A stretch of 35,741 nt of DNA from JBBIMP01 sp037444305 (GCA_037444305.1 JBBIMP010000049.1:1-35741); one strand, 5' to 3'. Positions 1-7,830 are shown, counted from the first letter of the stretch. Program-made: numbers and translations. The notes: a model not told the origin generated them from the sequence alone.

Positions 1-86
1 TCGAAAACGAAACGGTGTACGCAAAAGGCGCTTGACATGCAAAATTGCCTAAACTGCAGGGCTCCTCTCTCCCCTTATCCCGCCTT

Positions 87-175
87 ACCCAGGGCTTGCG
101 CCCTGGGCTTTCCTGTTGGACCCTTTCAGGGTCCTCGATTCCTTATTTAAGCGCTATTCGCGCCCGTCCCCGAAA
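87..175. repeat. Left copy of ~88-bp inverted repeat flanking GH127 gene
   Basis: This segment matches the reverse complement of 3357-3444 almost base for base. The first ~67 bp carry one mismatch, and the remaining ~20 bp have a few. It contains a perfect 8-bp-stem hairpin with a TTGC loop at 88-107, then a second palindromic stretch around 118-133, and ends in a GCCCGTCCCCGAAA-type core. The GH127 stop codon lies exactly at its inner edge. It looks like a REP- or MITE-type element; no transposase is seen. Positions 1-86 before it hold nothing I can identify. Confidence 0.8.
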
Positions 176-3100
176 CTACTGCTTCAAGGTCACGTTCAGG
201 TAGACGGAATGCCGGCCGTACGTCTCGTAAAACGGCTTGAAGGCGACGCCGTCTATGCTGAAACGGAGCGTGCCTGGATCCCCCGTGACGGACTTCCCGA
301 TGTCCGCGGCATCGAGCGTCACCGAACGCCAGTCGGTCCGCGGCCCGGACTCCTCGGCCGCCAGCAGAACCGGACCGTAGAAGATGCTGGCCACATTGGG
401 CTGGTCCACGACCGGGTCCAGGTAGAAGTGGAACGGCATCCGCAGCTCGATCGTGTCGTTGTCCCGCCAGGTTCTGCGGAGCGTCAGATAGGTTCCCGGC
501 ACGGGCTTGACCGGCTCCTCGCGCCCGTTGATCTTGACGAAGAAACCGCGGGCCGCCCAGCGCGGCACGCGGACCTTGATGTCGAACTCGCCGCCGCCCT
601 GCAGGATGAGCCGGGTCGTGTCCGCGTAAGGGAAATCGGTGCGCTGCTTCACCACCAGTTTGCGTTCGGTCCAGTTCAGCGTGGATGGAATGAATAGGTT
701 CACGTAAAGCGTCCGGTCGTCGGCGCCCTTGAAGTAGATGGAGTCCTGGAGCTTGGTGCTGCTTTCGAGCGCCGTACCGTTGCAGCAGGTGAACCCACTC
801 ATGTTGGCGTTGCCGAACCGCTTCTGCGAGCCGGGATTGAGCGGTACATGGTAGGTGTTTCCCGCATCGTTTTCGGCGACCGAAGCGAGAATGTGGTTGT
901 AGAGCGCCTGCTCGTAATGGTCCATGTACCTGGCGGTCTGATCGTACATGAAGAGCTGGCGGTCCAGCTTCAGCAGGTTGTAGGTGGCGCACGTTTCGTT
1001 CTGGCCGCCGTTGGCGAACCCGTTTTCCCACAGCGAATCGGGCTCGGCGGTGAAGCATTCGGCGTTGTTGGGATTGCGCGCACCGGCGACGCCGCCGATG
1101 CTGTACATGTAGCTGTTGGCCACGATATTCCAGAAATTGTCGGCAATCCGGTAATAGGGGAGCTCCTGCGTGTTGCGGAATGTCTCCAGCGCTCCCGTGA
1201 TCTGCGGGATGTGCTGGTTGGCATGCTTTCCGCGGATCGTATCCACGTTCTTCGCCAGGCCGTGCTCGTGACCGGCGTTGCCGAAAAAGAAGCTGATGTT
1301 GTCGAACAGCTTGGCGCATTCCAGGAATTGCGGCTCGCGGGTGAGCCGATAGATGCGGGCCATGACTTCGTTCATGCCGCCGTATTCGCCGGCAATATAG
1401 CTGTTCCACATCTTTATGCGGGTTTCGGTCGGGAGAGCCTTGAGCCTGGCAAATACCCAGGCGCCCATGTCCTTGGCGATTTCCAAAGCCTTTACGTTGC
1501 CGCCGACCTCGTAGCAATCGAGCAGGCCGGCCAGGATCTTGTGCAGTGTGTAGTATGGGGCCCAGACCTGGGTGTCCTGAGTGCCGTAGGTGGCGCCCTG
1601 TTCGAGCATGATGAACTGATCGGGGGGGTAGGCGCTGATGAATCCTCTGCCCCAGTTCCAGTAATCGGTCCGGATGGCTTCGGCCCGGAGATTGGAATCG
1701 TACCCGGCACGGCCCGGTCCGGGCGGGACGGCGGTCGGGTCGGCGTTGAACGCGCCCCCTTCCTGCGCAGGCCTGCCCGACTTCCGCGAGAGATCATAGA
1801 GCGTGTCGATCATGGTGTTCATTTTCTGGAGGAAATTCGCCCGCAGTTCTTCATCGTAGGTTGTGCCGGCGTAGGCCTGAGCGATGGCAGACAGGTAGTG
1901 GCCGCTGGCGTGTCCGCGCAGGCGTGTCGTCTGATTGTCCCACCCGCCGAGCTGCTGGGCGCCTTCGGGCTGCGGCTGGCCGAACGCATCCCTGAAATTG
2001 TAGAGGAAGCTGTCGGGATTGGACGCCGCGAGGCCGCGTATGAACTTGTCGCGGTTCCTGATGAAATGAGTGTCGCGCCCCTGTGCGTCCCGCTCCAAAA
2101 CGACCTGGCTGAGAGGAAACGCCTCCACCAGGCGCACGGGAGTGGGCGGGACGGGGGAAGTTGCTCGAACGGTGATGGTGGCCTTTGGCTGGAATGAAGT
2201 GCCGGGCACCTTGCCGGTAACGGTGTACGAGCCCGGCTCGAGGACCTGGCTGTTGTCCTTGGGCGAGGGCCAGATGACTCGGACCTCCGGGCCTGCAGCT
2301 TTACTGCGATACACGGCTGGTAGGGAACGCGGCAGCCGCGGAAGCTGGCCTACGACCGTTTCGATCTGGATATCGGGGATGCGCTCCAATTGGGACGCCA
2401 GCGGGGATTCCCGCGGGATCGCATCGCTCGGCAAAACTGCCGTGGGCTGCGTGCCTCGGCCGCCGGATTGACGGCCCGACAGAGCGTTGTTGCGGATCGC
2501 AGCCACCTGCTGTTCGGTCAGCGCGACGCGGTAGATCCGGACATCTCGCACCCTGGCGTTGAGCGTTGGACCGGCGTCGCTCTGCGCGCGGCCGATGTAG
2601 AGGCGGTTGGCATCTCCCACAGTCTGGTGGATGACGTCGGTGGCGTCCAAAGCGACATTTGTGGCCTGGCCGGCCCGGGCGCCGTTGAGATACGTGGTCA
2701 GGGTACGGCCGGCTGGATCGAGCACAACGGCCAGGTGGACCCACTGATTTGCGGGGATCGGGGCGCCGGTCGTTTCGCTGCGCGCCCCAGGGCTCGCCGC
2801 CATGGAAGCACGGAAGCCCATGGTGGAGCCGGCTCCGGTCACGACTGCAAGGAAGCTGCCGGCGGCGTTCTGTCCAAAATCGAAGAACGGCTGCCCGGGA
2901 GCATCGGAATTGAGGAAAAGCCAGCCCGTAACGCTGATGGTGTCCTCGCCGCTCAGGGCGTTGCCCGGCAACAGGAGATGACTGCCGTTGCCCGGCAGGT
3001 GAAGGACACGGCCGAAGCGGCTGTCTTCGACGAAGGCGGCTCCGTCTCCACGCAACGTCGCGTGAAAGTTGTTCCTGGAAGAATCCTCTGCGTTGGCATT

Positions 3101-3253
3101 GAGCGCGTACCGGGCGATGAGGGCGGTTTCGCCTATGCCGTCGAGAAACTGGTCCCCTCCTCCGGTGGCTTGAGACGTCTCACGCTCTGAAAAAACCGGC
3201 GTGACAGATAAGATCGGCAGGACCAGAGCAAGGAAGATCCGGATTATTCTCAT
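176..3253 (-). CDS. Exported GH127-family glycosidase with N-terminal LamG domain (beta-L-arabinofuranosidase-like)
   Basis: Predicted 1025-aa secreted enzyme. I chose the ATG at 3253 because it opens a clear signal peptide (basic MRIIR, then a hydrophobic stretch) and has AGAGGG 8 nt upstream; the open frame extends further up, but only into the flanking repeat. Residues ~40-270 form a LamG/concanavalin-like domain, ~330-380 a short Ig-like linker, and ~390-1020 the (alpha/alpha)6 catalytic module once called DUF1680. The GH127 zinc-thiolate signature is visible: E753 and C755 in NETC, then C823-C824 in the TCC motif. These correspond to the Glu, Cys, Cys(nucleophile) and Cys of the characterised Bifidobacterium enzyme. 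The family removes beta-L-arabinofuranose from plant glycans, but several related specificities exist, so the exact substrate is inferred. The gene stands alone between two inverted repeats. Confidence 0.88.
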   Translation of the reverse strand: MRIIRIFLALVLPILSVTPVFSERETSQATGGGDQFLDGIGETALIARYALNANAEDSSRNNFHATLRGDGAAFVEDSRFGRVLHLPGNGSHLLLPGNALSGEDTISVTGWLFLNSDAPGQPFFDFGQNAAGSFLAVVTGAGSTMGFRASMAASPGARSETTGAPIPANQWVHLAVVLDPAGRTLTTYLNGARAGQATNVALDATDVIHQTVGDANRLYIGRAQSDAGPTLNARVRDVRIYRVALTEQQVAAIRNNALSGRQSGGRGTQPTAVLPSDAIPRESPLASQLERIPDIQIETVVGQLPRLPRSLPAVYRSKAAGPEVRVIWPSPKDNSQVLEPGSYTVTGKVPGTSFQPKATITVRATSPVPPTPVRLVEAFPLSQVVLERDAQGRDTHFIRNRDKFIRGLAASNPDSFLYNFRDAFGQPQPEGAQQLGGWDNQTTRLRGHASGHYLSAIAQAYAGTTYDEELRANFLQKMNTMIDTLYDLSRKSGRPAQEGGAFNADPTAVPPGPGRAGYDSNLRAEAIRTDYWNWGRGFISAYPPDQFIMLEQGATYGTQDTQVWAPYYTLHKILAGLLDCYEVGGNVKALEIAKDMGAWVFARLKALPTETRIKMWNSYIAGEYGGMNEVMARIYRLTREPQFLECAKLFDNISFFFGNAGHEHGLAKNVDTIRGKHANQHIPQITGALETFRNTQELPYYRIADNFWNIVANSYMYSIGGVAGARNPNNAECFTAEPDSLWENGFANGGQNETCATYNLLKLDRQLFMYDQTARYMDHYEQALYNHILASVAENDAGNTYHVPLNPGSQKRFGNANMSGFTCCNGTALESSTKLQDSIYFKGADDRTLYVNLFIPSTLNWTERKLVVKQRTDFPYADTTRLILQGGGEFDIKVRVPRWAARGFFVKINGREEPVKPVPGTYLTLRRTWRDNDTIELRMPFHFYLDPVVDQPNVASIFYGPVLLAAEESGPRTDWRSVTLDAADIGKSVTGDPGTLRFSIDGVAFKPFYETYGRHSVYLNVTLKQ

Positions 3254-3356
3254 TTTGGTGACCCTCTGATTGATGGCTTCATGAAACAATGTGCGCCCTG
3301 CGACTATAACCAAATGATCGGCTTGGCTCCATACCATTTCCTGCATAAAAGCGAAA

Positions 3357-3444
3357 TTTCGGGACAGGCTCGAATGGCGCTTAAATAAGGAATCGAGGAC
3401 CCTGAAAGGGTCCAACAGGAAAGCCCAGGGCGTAAGCCCTGGGT
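3357..3444. repeat. Right copy of ~88-bp inverted repeat flanking GH127 gene
   Basis: This is the inverted partner of 87-175. It has the same 8-bp-stem hairpin (3424-3443, loop GTAA), the same palindromic CCCTTTCAGGG stretch and a GGGACAGGC end facing the gene. It lies about 100 bp upstream of the GH127 start. The GH127 promoter must therefore sit between 3254 and 3357, or inside the repeat itself. Confidence 0.8.
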
Positions 3445-3482
3445 TGTCGGCGAATGCCGTGATTGAGCCTTATTCCGTCTTA

Positions 3483-3509
3483 CCCAGGGCTTGCGCCCTG
3501 GGCTTTTTT
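3483..3509 (+). repeat. Third copy of the CCCAGGGC hairpin, followed by T6
   Basis: A perfect stem CCCAGGGC/GCCCTGGG with a TTGC loop (3483-3502) is followed by C and six T residues. It has the form of a rho-independent terminator on the plus strand, but no plus-strand gene ends here. It more likely belongs to the same dispersed hairpin family as 88-107 and 3424-3443. A separate small hairpin with a TTCG loop (stem GGTGAT/ATCACC) lies at 3556-3571. Confidence 0.6.
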
Positions 3510-3581
3510 GCGCTGCTCCTTCGGGGCTTAAGCAATTGATTTGGAAACGTTAGCAGGTGATTTCGATCACCCTTAACTAAC

Positions 3582-3724
3582 TTCGGGACAGGCGCCATAA
3601 CCTCGAAACTCACACGCACGACACAACCAACCGCAGGATGCCGCAGCACCTCCGCACCAATGGAGTGCAATTTTCGTGGGGGGGATCTCTTCGGAGCTTC
3701 GAGGTTATGGCGCCTGTCCCCGAA
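3582..3724. repeat. 143-bp element with 26-bp terminal inverted repeats
   Basis: The arms 3582-3607 and 3698-3724 are reverse complements apart from one extra G in the right arm, and they enclose about 90 bp with no recognisable gene. The arm end GACAGGCGCC/GGCGCCTGTCCCC resembles the inner ends of the 87-175 and 3357-3444 repeats. The size and form fit a MITE or REP doublet. It lies directly at the 3' end of the decayed propeller gene. Confidence 0.7.
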
Positions 3725-4017
3725 ATTGGAGCGGCAGGCGGCCATCTCCTCGCCGTTGCGGACCAGCAGGATGTCGCCGGCCGGCACGGGGTGATTCCAG
3801 GTCTTGCCCTCGATCAACCGGAACCTTGCAAGCTCGGTGAATCTGGCGGGATCGGCAGCCACCACACGAGGATGGATGCCATGCCCAGGAGGCGGCCAAG
3901 CGCACTGTAGAGCATGGCCCCGGGTAAAGCCATGGGCAGGCCAAACCAGACCAGCAGGAGCAGCAGGGCGGCGACGACGCCGGGCCACAGCCGCAGGGAC
4001 TTTGTGGGAGGAATCAT
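3725..4017 (-). pseudogene. Internally deleted PQQ-type beta-propeller membrane protein
   Basis: Two pieces on the minus strand are in different frames. The first (4017 to about 3856) starts MIPPTKSLRLWPG and carries a hydrophobic segment of ~40 residues, typical of the membrane-anchored N-terminus of BamB/PQQ-like propeller proteins. The second (about 3860 to 3725) encodes a segment with EGKTWNHPV and VRNGEEMAA, typical of the last propeller blade of such proteins. The several hundred residues between are missing, and the junction near 3850-3860 changes frame. The 3' end runs into the 143-bp repeat. Family assignment rests on recognising the two ends. Confidence 0.6.
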
Positions 4018-4108
4018 GTCTTCATACTACGCTTTCCGCCAGGTGTTTGTTCATACTTCCGGGCGGAACCCGGTTAAGGGCCCGCACCTCTGCAGAGATT
4101 CCTGTTGA

Positions 4109-4120
4109 TGATGCGCATCA
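4109..4120. promoter_or_regulatory. 12-bp perfect palindrome upstream of vapB
   Basis: TGATGCGCATCA is a perfect palindrome 44 bp before the vapB start and 2 bp before the second inverted repeat. It could be an additional operator for the VapBC complex or for another regulator. Function is inferred from position only. Confidence 0.35.
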
Positions 4121-4122
4121 AA

Positions 4123-4148
4123 TGTGTATGATGTGTGTGGCATACACA
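4123..4148. promoter_or_regulatory. Probable VapBC operator
   Basis: Inverted repeat TGTGTATG/CATACACA with 8-bp perfect arms and a 10-bp spacer, ending 3 bp before the vapB ribosome binding site GGAGG. Autorepression through such inverted repeats is usual for VapBC pairs. The site would overlap the promoter or leader of the operon. Confidence 0.55.
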
Positions 4149-4163
4149 GATGGAGGATGCGCT

Positions 4164-4367
4164 GTGAGAACCAACATCGTCATCAATGACGACCTTCTGG
4201 AGGAGGCATTCTCGGTCAGCTCAGCGAGGACCAAGAAGGCCCTGATTCACGAAGCCTTGCGCGAGCTCATACGCATCCGAAAGGTCAAGGATCTTACCGA
4301 GCTCGCCGGCCGGATCGAATTTTACAGGGGATACGATCACAAGAGGCTGAGGAAAACCCGGGGATGA
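4164..4367 (+). CDS. vapB: VapB-type antitoxin (type II TA)
   Basis: Short 67-aa protein starting at GTG 4164, chosen because GGAGG ends 7 nt upstream and the product begins with the typical ribbon MRTNIVINDDLL. The N-terminal strand followed by two helices (residues ~10-45, with KKALIHEALREL) fits a ribbon-helix-helix DNA-binding domain of the VapB/DUF2191 type. The charged C-terminal tail would wrap the toxin. The stop codon overlaps the vapC start (ATGA), as expected for a translationally coupled pair. It should neutralise VapC and repress the operon through the inverted repeat just upstream. The ~70-aa length is normal. Family assignment is firm; regulation is inferred. Confidence 0.88.
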   Translation: MRTNIVINDDLLEEAFSVSSARTKKALIHEALRELIRIRKVKDLTELAGRIEFYRGYDHKRLRKTRG

Positions 4368-4768
4368 TTCTCATCGACACTTCTGTGTGGGTGGAGATCC
4401 TGAAGGACAAGCGCGGCAAGATCGTGCAGGCATTCAAGGCGCGAATGAGCGGCGAGGTTTGTGCGCTGACCCGCTTTACCCAGCTGGAGTTGCTGCAGGG
4501 GGCATTGAACGACACGGAGTGGCGGCAATTGGATGAATACCTCTCGACGCAGTTGTACTTGGAGGCGTCGGAGGGCACGTGGAGCAGAGCGGCGAGAATT
4601 TATTTTGAGCTGCGAAGAAAAGGGATGACAGTGAGCAGCCCCATAGACTGTTGCATTGGGCAAATAGCGATCGAATCGAAGGCTCTGTTGCTGCACCGGG
4701 ACAGGGACTTTGACCGCATTGCGCAAATCCGACCTTTGCTTTCAGCATGGTTCGAGGCCGGCAGCTGA
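4364..4768 (+). CDS. vapC: VapC-type PIN-domain ribonuclease toxin
   Basis: A 134-aa PIN-domain protein. The acidic residues expected to hold the catalytic metal are all present: D5 in MILIDTSVW, E42 in TQLELLQG, D95 in SPIDCC, and D113/D115 in HRDRDFD. The length is typical. The start overlaps the vapB stop by 4 nt. VapC enzymes are Mg-dependent endoribonucleases, often cleaving initiator tRNA or rRNA loops; the target here cannot be read from sequence. It appears intact, so the pair is probably functional. It sits among decayed genes, consistent with an accessory, horizontally exchanged module. Confidence 0.92.
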   Translation: MILIDTSVWVEILKDKRGKIVQAFKARMSGEVCALTRFTQLELLQGALNDTEWRQLDEYLSTQLYLEASEGTWSRAARIYFELRRKGMTVSSPIDCCIGQIAIESKALLLHRDRDFDRIAQIRPLLSAWFEAGS

Positions 4769-4777
4769 GACCCCTGC

Positions 4778-4918
4778 CTATGCGCGCCTCGGCTTCTGGT
4801 CAGCCTGCAGCGCCCACACGAGCCCCTGCGAATATTCGGACAGGGCCGCCTCGCCTTTCCGCGTCAAGCGGCATACGGTCAGCGGCCGCTTGACTTTGAA
4901 CTTCTTTTCGGTCCGCGC
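4778..4918 (-). pseudogene. C-terminal remnant of a winged-helix regulator
   Basis: About 46 codons on the minus strand carry EKKFKVKRPLTVCRLTRKG followed by EAALSEYSQGL, which resembles the wing and last helix of small MarR/ArsR-like winged-helix regulators. An in-frame TAG lies directly upstream (4919-4921) and there is no start codon, so the helix-turn-helix half is missing. It sits between the end of vapC and the end of the flavodoxin gene. It was probably once upstream of, or fused to, something now lost. The call rests on motif resemblance. Confidence 0.42.
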
Positions 4919-4921
4919 CTA

Positions 4922-5407
4922 TCAAACCGGCTTGGCGAGCCTGGCAGCCAGCTTGGCCACGTTTCTGCCCAGGTTCAAGCACTCCTCGCGGGCGCGGTCA
5001 TCCATGTCGCCGATGGCGACGGGGCCGTAATGGTCGCCGCTGGAAGATCCCTGGATCACCATGCCGTGAATCAGCATCGCCTTGAGGATATCCAGGACAG
5101 TCGTCTCGTTGCCCCCGCCGACGTTGGCGCTGCTGGAAAATGCTCCGCCCACCTTGCCCGCCAGCTGGCCGTGGAAGACGATGGATTCGTCGAAGAGGGT
5201 CTTCAGCTCCGCTGCCATCGTGCCGTAGTATGTCGGCGAGCCGATGATCAGCGCGTCATAGCCAAGCCAATCCCCGGCTTTGACCTGGCCGGCGGGTTTC
5301 AGGTGAACCTGGGCCCCCTGGACCTGCTTGACCCCCTCCGCCACGGCCTCCGCCATATGCTCGGTGTGATGGGTTCGCGAATAGTAGCACACCAGGATTT
5401 TTGCCAT
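4922..5407 (-). CDS. Flavodoxin-like NAD(P)H:quinone oxidoreductase, WrbA family
   Basis: A 161-aa cytoplasmic flavoprotein. The ATG at 5407 follows a strong AAGGAGG ribosome binding site. The flavodoxin fold is clear: strand MAKILVCYYS with the FMN-phosphate loop at residues 10-17 (SRTHHTEH), then GSPTYYG at 56-62 for the isoalloxazine ring, and the AFSSSANVGGG loop at 89-99. WrbA proteins reduce quinones by two electrons using NAD(P)H and are usually ~200 aa. This one is shorter, so it may be a related flavodoxin/FMN-reductase rather than WrbA itself. It has its own probable promoter at 5510-5538. Confidence 0.82.
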   Translation of the reverse strand: MAKILVCYYSRTHHTEHMAEAVAEGVKQVQGAQVHLKPAGQVKAGDWLGYDALIIGSPTYYGTMAAELKTLFDESIVFHGQLAGKVGGAFSSSANVGGGNETTVLDILKAMLIHGMVIQGSSSGDHYGPVAIGDMDDRAREECLNLGRNVAKLAARLAKPV

Positions 5408-5509
5408 GTCCCCTCCTTTCCTTGAGGACTCGGATGTCGTTTGCGATGGCCTCCCGGGGCGCATCACGCTCCGGTGCGGCAAGTAATAGTGCGGTATTCA
5501 GTTGGGTCC

Positions 5510-5538
5510 ATTATAGGCGGCGCCTTCCCGGCACGAAA
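5510..5538 (-). promoter_or_regulatory. Sigma70-type promoter for the flavodoxin gene
   Basis: On the minus strand a perfect TATAAT (5510-5515) is preceded at 17 bp by TTTCGT (5533-5538). Transcription would start near 5503 and give a leader of about 95 nt to the ATG at 5407. The -35 box is weak. Confidence 0.45.
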
Positions 5539-5572
5539 GCGGAATCTCGCCGCCGCAGTTCCGGTGAGGCGT

Positions 5573-6799
5573 CTAGCCGCAGCATTTCTTGAATTTGAGA
5601 CCGGAGCCGCAGGGACAGGGGTCGTTGCGCCCCGCACGGAAAGGCCGTGGCTGCACGGCCGACGTCCGGACCGGGGTTGCCCGCCACAGATGATCCAGCC
5701 GGCGCAGATGACGCCGGCTGTGAGCGAAGAATTTCCTGAGGCCGGCGCACAGGTGGTTCAATCCCGTCTCGCCCTCCGGCGTACGGTCGAACCGGTCCTT
5801 GGGGCAGCCGCCGTTGCAGTGGGCGCGGAATTCGCATTCGATGCAGCAGCGCGGCAGCGCATCGAGCTTCGCGCGCCCGAAAGCGATCTGCGCGGGACTG
5901 TCGATGAGATCTGACAGACGGGTCTCAGTGATATTGCCAAAGCGGTGCTCTTCGTCGACGAAGTGATCGCAGGCGAAAAAGTCGCCATTGTGCTCCACGA
6001 CCGGGATCTCCCCGCAGGTCTTCCGGAATATGCACAGCGAATGGTCCAATCCCCTGTCGGGCCGGGAAGCCTCGTCAAAGATCTGCACCATGATCCGCCC
6101 GGTGTCGGCCGCCATCCACTCATCGAAGACCGTGCAAAGGAATTCCCCGTAATCCTCTGCCGGAACGGCGTGAGGGGTTGCGATGCCGTCGGCTTGCTCG
6201 ACAACGGGAAGGAATCCGATATACCGGGCGCCGATCTCCCTGAAAAAGCGGTAGACCTCGGCAGGATGCCGGACGTTGTGGTCACCCACGACGCACAGGA
6301 TGTCGCAGGGAATCGTGTGCCGGTGCAAAAGCTCGAAAGCGCGCAGCGCCGCGTCATGACTCCCCCTGCCGCCGCGGGTCAACCGATACCGGTCGTGCAG
6401 GTGGGCAGGACCGTCGAGGCTGAGCCCGATGCTGAATCCGCCCGATGCCAGGAACCGGCACCAATCCTCGTCGAGGAGAATCCCGTTGGTCTGCATCCCG
6501 TTGAAAACCTGTCTTCCACGGGGGCAGTGCCGGCGCTGCAGGTCCACGATCTTCCTGAAGTAATCCAGGCCGAGAACGGTCGGTTCGCCGCCGTGCCACG
6601 AAAACTGAATGGCTGGCCCCGCGGCCGCTTCGATGTGCTGGACGATGTACTCCTCGAGCAGGCTCTCGGGCATGCGGCATGAATCCTCGCCCGGATAGAG
6701 GCGGCTCTTCTCGAGGTAGTAGCAGTAGCGGCAAGCCAGGTTGCAGGCGGCGCCGGCGGGCTTGGCGAATATCTGAAAATCCCTCGTAGCAGGCGCCAC
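5573..6799 (-). CDS. Radical-SAM maturase, anaerobic sulfatase-maturating (anSME) type, with C-terminal SEC-C motif
   Basis: Taken from GTG 6799 (408 aa), because GGAGAG lies 8 nt upstream and the product then begins just before the radical-SAM domain, as usual in this family. ATG codons at 6889, 6877 and 6874 would add up to 30 residues but have no visible ribosome binding site. The CX3CX2C cluster binding the SAM [4Fe-4S] is at C19, C23 and C26. The C-terminal half carries a SPASM-type set of cysteines, including the ACDHFV and CIECEF/CNGGC stretches. anSMEs convert Cys or Ser of sulfatases to formylglycine. No sulfatase lies in this window, so the partner is encoded elsewhere or the substrate differs. 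The last ~20 residues form a SEC-C zinc motif (CPCGSGLKFKKCC), an addition not needed for catalysis. Confidence 0.85.
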   Translation of the reverse strand: MAPATRDFQIFAKPAGAACNLACRYCYYLEKSRLYPGEDSCRMPESLLEEYIVQHIEAAAGPAIQFSWHGGEPTVLGLDYFRKIVDLQRRHCPRGRQVFNGMQTNGILLDEDWCRFLASGGFSIGLSLDGPAHLHDRYRLTRGGRGSHDAALRAFELLHRHTIPCDILCVVGDHNVRHPAEVYRFFREIGARYIGFLPVVEQADGIATPHAVPAEDYGEFLCTVFDEWMAADTGRIMVQIFDEASRPDRGLDHSLCIFRKTCGEIPVVEHNGDFFACDHFVDEEHRFGNITETRLSDLIDSPAQIAFGRAKLDALPRCCIECEFRAHCNGGCPKDRFDRTPEGETGLNHLCAGLRKFFAHSRRHLRRLDHLWRATPVRTSAVQPRPFRAGRNDPCPCGSGLKFKKCCG

Positions 6800-6863
6800 C
6801 CTTGTCGCTCTCCAATCCCGGAACTTGAAGAATTGCCCTTGTCCGCCAGGCACTCCCGCGCTA

Positions 6864-6871
6864 TGTATAAT
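6864..6871 (+). promoter_or_regulatory. Possible -10 element for the dienelactone-hydrolase-like gene
   Basis: TGTATAAT on the plus strand about 75 nt upstream of the GTG start at 6946. No good -35 box is seen at 17 bp. It overlaps the possible upstream starts of the divergent maturase gene. Confidence 0.3.
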
Positions 6872-6945
6872 CATCATATCCAAGGACAAGCCGCAACGAA
6901 AGCGCAGGAGCGACGGTCTGTTCCTGCCGCGAAAAGGAGGGTGCA

Positions 6946-7830
6946 GTGGATCAGAAAATCATCGATCTGTACGACGAGTTCACGCACGGAGGGATGAACC
7001 GGAGGGAGTTCCTCGACCGGCTCTCGAAGCTGGCCGGCGGTGCGGCTGCAGCAGCAGCCGTGCTGCCGCTGCTGCAGAACGACTACGCCAAAGCCCAGAT
7101 CGTCGCTGAAGACGATGCCCGCCTGGAGATCTCCCGGGTCGAGTACAAGGCACCGGGCGCCACAATGGGCGGCTACCTGGTGCGGCTCAAAGGTGGTGCG
7201 AAACGGCCTGCCGTCATCGTCATTCACGAGAACAGGGGACTCAACGCCCACATACGCGATGTGGCGCGTCGCGTCGCCGTGGAGGGCTTCCTGGCGCTGG
7301 CGCCCGACATTTTGTGGCCCCAGGGCGGCACGCCGGCCGACGAGGACAAGGCGCGCGAGATGGTGGGTGGACTGAACGCAGGCGACAACGTGGCGCGCAT
7401 GGCCGCCGCGGTGCCTTTCATGGCCGCGCACCCGGAGTCGACGGGCAAGGTCGGCGTGGTGGGCTTCTGCTGGGGGGGCGGCATGGTGAACAGGATTGCG
7501 GCTGCCGGCACCTCTCTCAACGCGGGCGTGTCGTATTATGGCTCCCAGCTTCCCTCGGAAGAGGTGCCGAAGATCTCGGCGCCGCTCCTGCTCCACTATG
7601 CCTCGCTCGACCAGCGGATCAATGCCGGGATCGAGGCCTTCGAGGCGGCGCTGAAGGCGCACAAAAAGCACTATGAGATATACATGTACGAGGGCGCAAA
7701 CCACGCCTTCAACAACGACACCAACGCCGCGCGGTACCACAAGGAGGCCGCATACGAGGCCTGGAGCCGAACCATCAGATTTCTGAAAGCGCACCTCGAG
7801 TTCGGGGCCGCACCCGAAGAAGCCCCGTAG
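6946..7830 (+). CDS. Exported dienelactone-hydrolase-family protein
   Basis: A 294-aa alpha/beta hydrolase. It starts at GTG 6946 behind AAGGAGG. Residues 1-51 resemble a Tat-type leader: MNRREFLDRL followed by an Ala-rich hydrophobic stretch and a likely cut after AKA. The hydrolase domain follows, with E95 in HENRG, the nucleophile C175 in GFCWGG, D222 in SLDQR and H253 in GANHAF. This is the Cys-Asp-His triad typical of dienelactone hydrolases, and the arrangement matches the YghX-like subgroup. The physiological substrate is unknown; members act on lactones and esters. It is divergent from the maturase gene, and nothing else in the window belongs to an aromatic-degradation pathway. Confidence 0.87.
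   Translation: MDQKIIDLYDEFTHGGMNRREFLDRLSKLAGGAAAAAAVLPLLQNDYAKAQIVAEDDARLEISRVEYKAPGATMGGYLVRLKGGAKRPAVIVIHENRGLNAHIRDVARRVAVEGFLALAPDILWPQGGTPADEDKAREMVGGLNAGDNVARMAAAVPFMAAHPESTGKVGVVGFCWGGGMVNRIAAAGTSLNAGVSYYGSQLPSEEVPKISAPLLLHYASLDQRINAGIEAFEAALKAHKKHYEIYMYEGANHAFNNDTNAARYHKEAAYEAWSRTIRFLKAHLEFGAAPEEAP

Noticed and set aside
3254..3415. N-terminal extension of the GH127 protein into the repeat
   Set aside because: The frame is open, but the added residues are encoded by the inverted repeat, and they would bury the clear signal peptide that begins at 3253.
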